A DNA stretch of 64,000 nucleotides from Citrus sinensis. Lineage: Eukaryota > Streptophyta > Magnoliopsida > Sapindales > Rutaceae. Location of the stretch: the NCBI RefSeq assembly GCF_022201045.2, contig NC_068562.1, positions 682,001 through 746,000 of the forward strand, read 5' to 3'. The stretch's first letter is position 1. Every line of letters begins with the position of its first letter. Positions 62,380-64,000 of this stretch are shown piece by piece. The position numbers were made by a program, and so were the translations under genes. The notes under the pieces were generated by a model. It had not been told where the DNA came from. It was given only the letters and a program-made list of their open reading frames with translations, and ran no database searches.

Positions 62380-64000
62380 AGTTACGTTATTTGAGTTTTG
62401 GGTCATACAAATAGACCAATTTTAAGTCGATGTAATTTAACAAAAACTGAATTACTGGCAATAATGAGGAAAATACAAATTATCGTACAACTTGAGTTGG
62501 TAGTTTATGTAATATGAATGGATTGATTTGATTAAAAAAAATCATAGTACAGATATAATTTTTTTAATTAATATAATCACTTTTTAACTAAACATTTCAT
62601 TCCGCATAAGCTGTCAACTTAATTTATAAAGAGATGTTTGTGCAAAAATGTATAGATATATATAATTGTTGAATTATTATAGATGCGATACAAATCTTAA
62701 TTTTCTCAACATTTGAATTCCAGCTAATGTAGTAGTGGTTGATGAATCGGATTAATTCAGATTAATTAATCACGTGGGACTTTAATTCTGTTGACAATGT
62801 TAAATTGAATGGTTCATATTAATTATTATCGGAGACAATTAAACAATGGCAAATTGCAACGTCAAAGTTGATAGTCCATATGAAAAATAAAATAAATTAA
62901 TATATAAAACACTCCATTGATAAGCTCCTAAGCATGAGACGATGATCACTAAAGTCATAATAATAAATATTTAATCTCTAATAAGGTTCGTCTAATAAGA
63001 ACGTAAATGTTAATGAGTTGGTAGTCCATTGATCACCCGTACATTCAATTTGAGTACACAAGTTTGAAATTCGGGTTGTACTATCTTAAAATTATTAGAA
63101 AGAGTTTCGATTGATTTTTTTTTTTGTAGAAATTTAGATTGTGATATAATAGAATTATCGAGAAAAATTCTGATCAATTTCTTATATTTATAAACATTAG
63201 TAAAGGTTTGACTGTAATATATAAGTATATTTGATTTTGATACGAAAATGAATAAAAAAATCGTGATCAATCACTCTTCCATAATTTTCTCTTTGCATTG
63301 AAAAATCAACAGTAGACAATTAATGAGATGCAAGACACCCAATAATATAATAAAATACATATAATAAGTTGGGCTTTGTTAAGTTACAACAAGAGTAACT
63401 TACAAAAACATGCAAAAATTTGTAACATAACAGTGGTGTCTGCATGCAAAAACTAATAATAAGTTTCATGCTCTTTTATTTATTTATTTATTTGTTTCAA
63501 ATTTGTGTTTGAAAAATGTGTTTTTTTTTTTTTTTTTGGCTATGCAATAATCATATGTCCGAAACTATAATCTTTTAGGTGGCTTGCTCTTTAATATTAT
63601 TCGGAACAAAGTAGAACAGAATTTTACGTTTGAATAATGTTTGATGATTTGTAAACCATTAGAATTCATCGTGTGTCGTGTCAACGCAGTGTAGTTAGCT
63701 ATACATATCTACTAACATTATATTTGCAAGTCTGCTTTAAAAATAAATTAATATGATGACATAAATTTGTTACTACTACCCACTCAAGACTAGTTTCTCT
63801 CTTTTTTTTATTTCTATTTTTTTAAAAAAATTTAAACTCGGTCCACAAATACTCTCGTGCTCGTTCTTATATATGATCAACAGCGTGGATAGAGTGGCAA
63901 AACTTAGTTGGTTTGAACTACAAACTTGGGCTTGGGTGCTTGTTAGTCGTGTACGAACGTGGATGATGAGACAACCATTTTAATTTGGTGATGGATAAAA
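62380..64000. other. AT-rich intergenic DNA at the right edge
   Basis: No gene can be supported. Poly-T runs occur near 63115 and 63520. The minus-strand frame at 63010-63270 has no recognisable features. Confidence 0.5.

Overview
This window is nuclear DNA from a eudicot plant. The genes are intron-rich with GT-AG introns, the non-coding DNA is AT-rich and full of short inverted-repeat elements, and every recognisable protein is closest to plant families. The species cannot be read from the sequence; a woody rosid such as Citrus is a guess. Exon models were built by hand from splice signals and checked for reading-frame continuity. No transcript evidence was available.

Layout. 1-2618 (-): two related small genes of the syringolide-induced 14-1-1 type, one cut by the window edge and one apparently frameshifted, with a long inverted-repeat element between them. 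3291-12066 (-): a complete RNA polymerase II largest subunit gene (NRPB1/RPB1, 14 coding exons, 1860 aa), with a GC-AG intron that also carries a foldback element. 13064-14545 (-): a decayed, intron-containing partial copy of NRPB1 exons 2-4, itself interrupted by an insertion. 15464-15844 (+): a single-exon zinc-ribbon protein like Arabidopsis At4g08330. 15895-19474: a degenerate duplication around an unrecognised 169-aa gene (18383-19474, +). 20943-23107 (+): a membrane-anchored prolyl 4-hydroxylase. 24934-30706 (-): a complete cytosolic-type aconitase (20 coding exons, 900 aa). 37476-38873 (+): a RING-H2 protein of the NEP1-interacting type. 43914-46584 (+): a single-pass membrane Ser/Thr kinase. 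47114-50133 (-): a DUF630/DUF632 protein. 54878-58754 (-): a clade-D-like PP2C phosphatase. 58755-64000: phosphatase 5' leader, then gene-free DNA with three inverted-repeat elements.

The genes are ordinary single plant genes with no shared pathway, operon or cluster logic. They cover transcription (NRPB1), central metabolism (aconitase), cell-wall glycoprotein modification (P4H) and signalling (kinase, phosphatase, RING E3, DUF632). I found no CRISPR array, secondary-metabolite cluster, defence island, rRNA or convincing tRNA. I do not think the window holds a new multi-gene system. The points worth a second look are the GC-AG intron with its embedded hairpin element, the NRPB1 partial duplicate, the broken 14-1-1-like copy, the half-deleted segmental duplication, the DUF632 protein without the usual N-terminal glycine, and several well-formed non-autonomous transposons.
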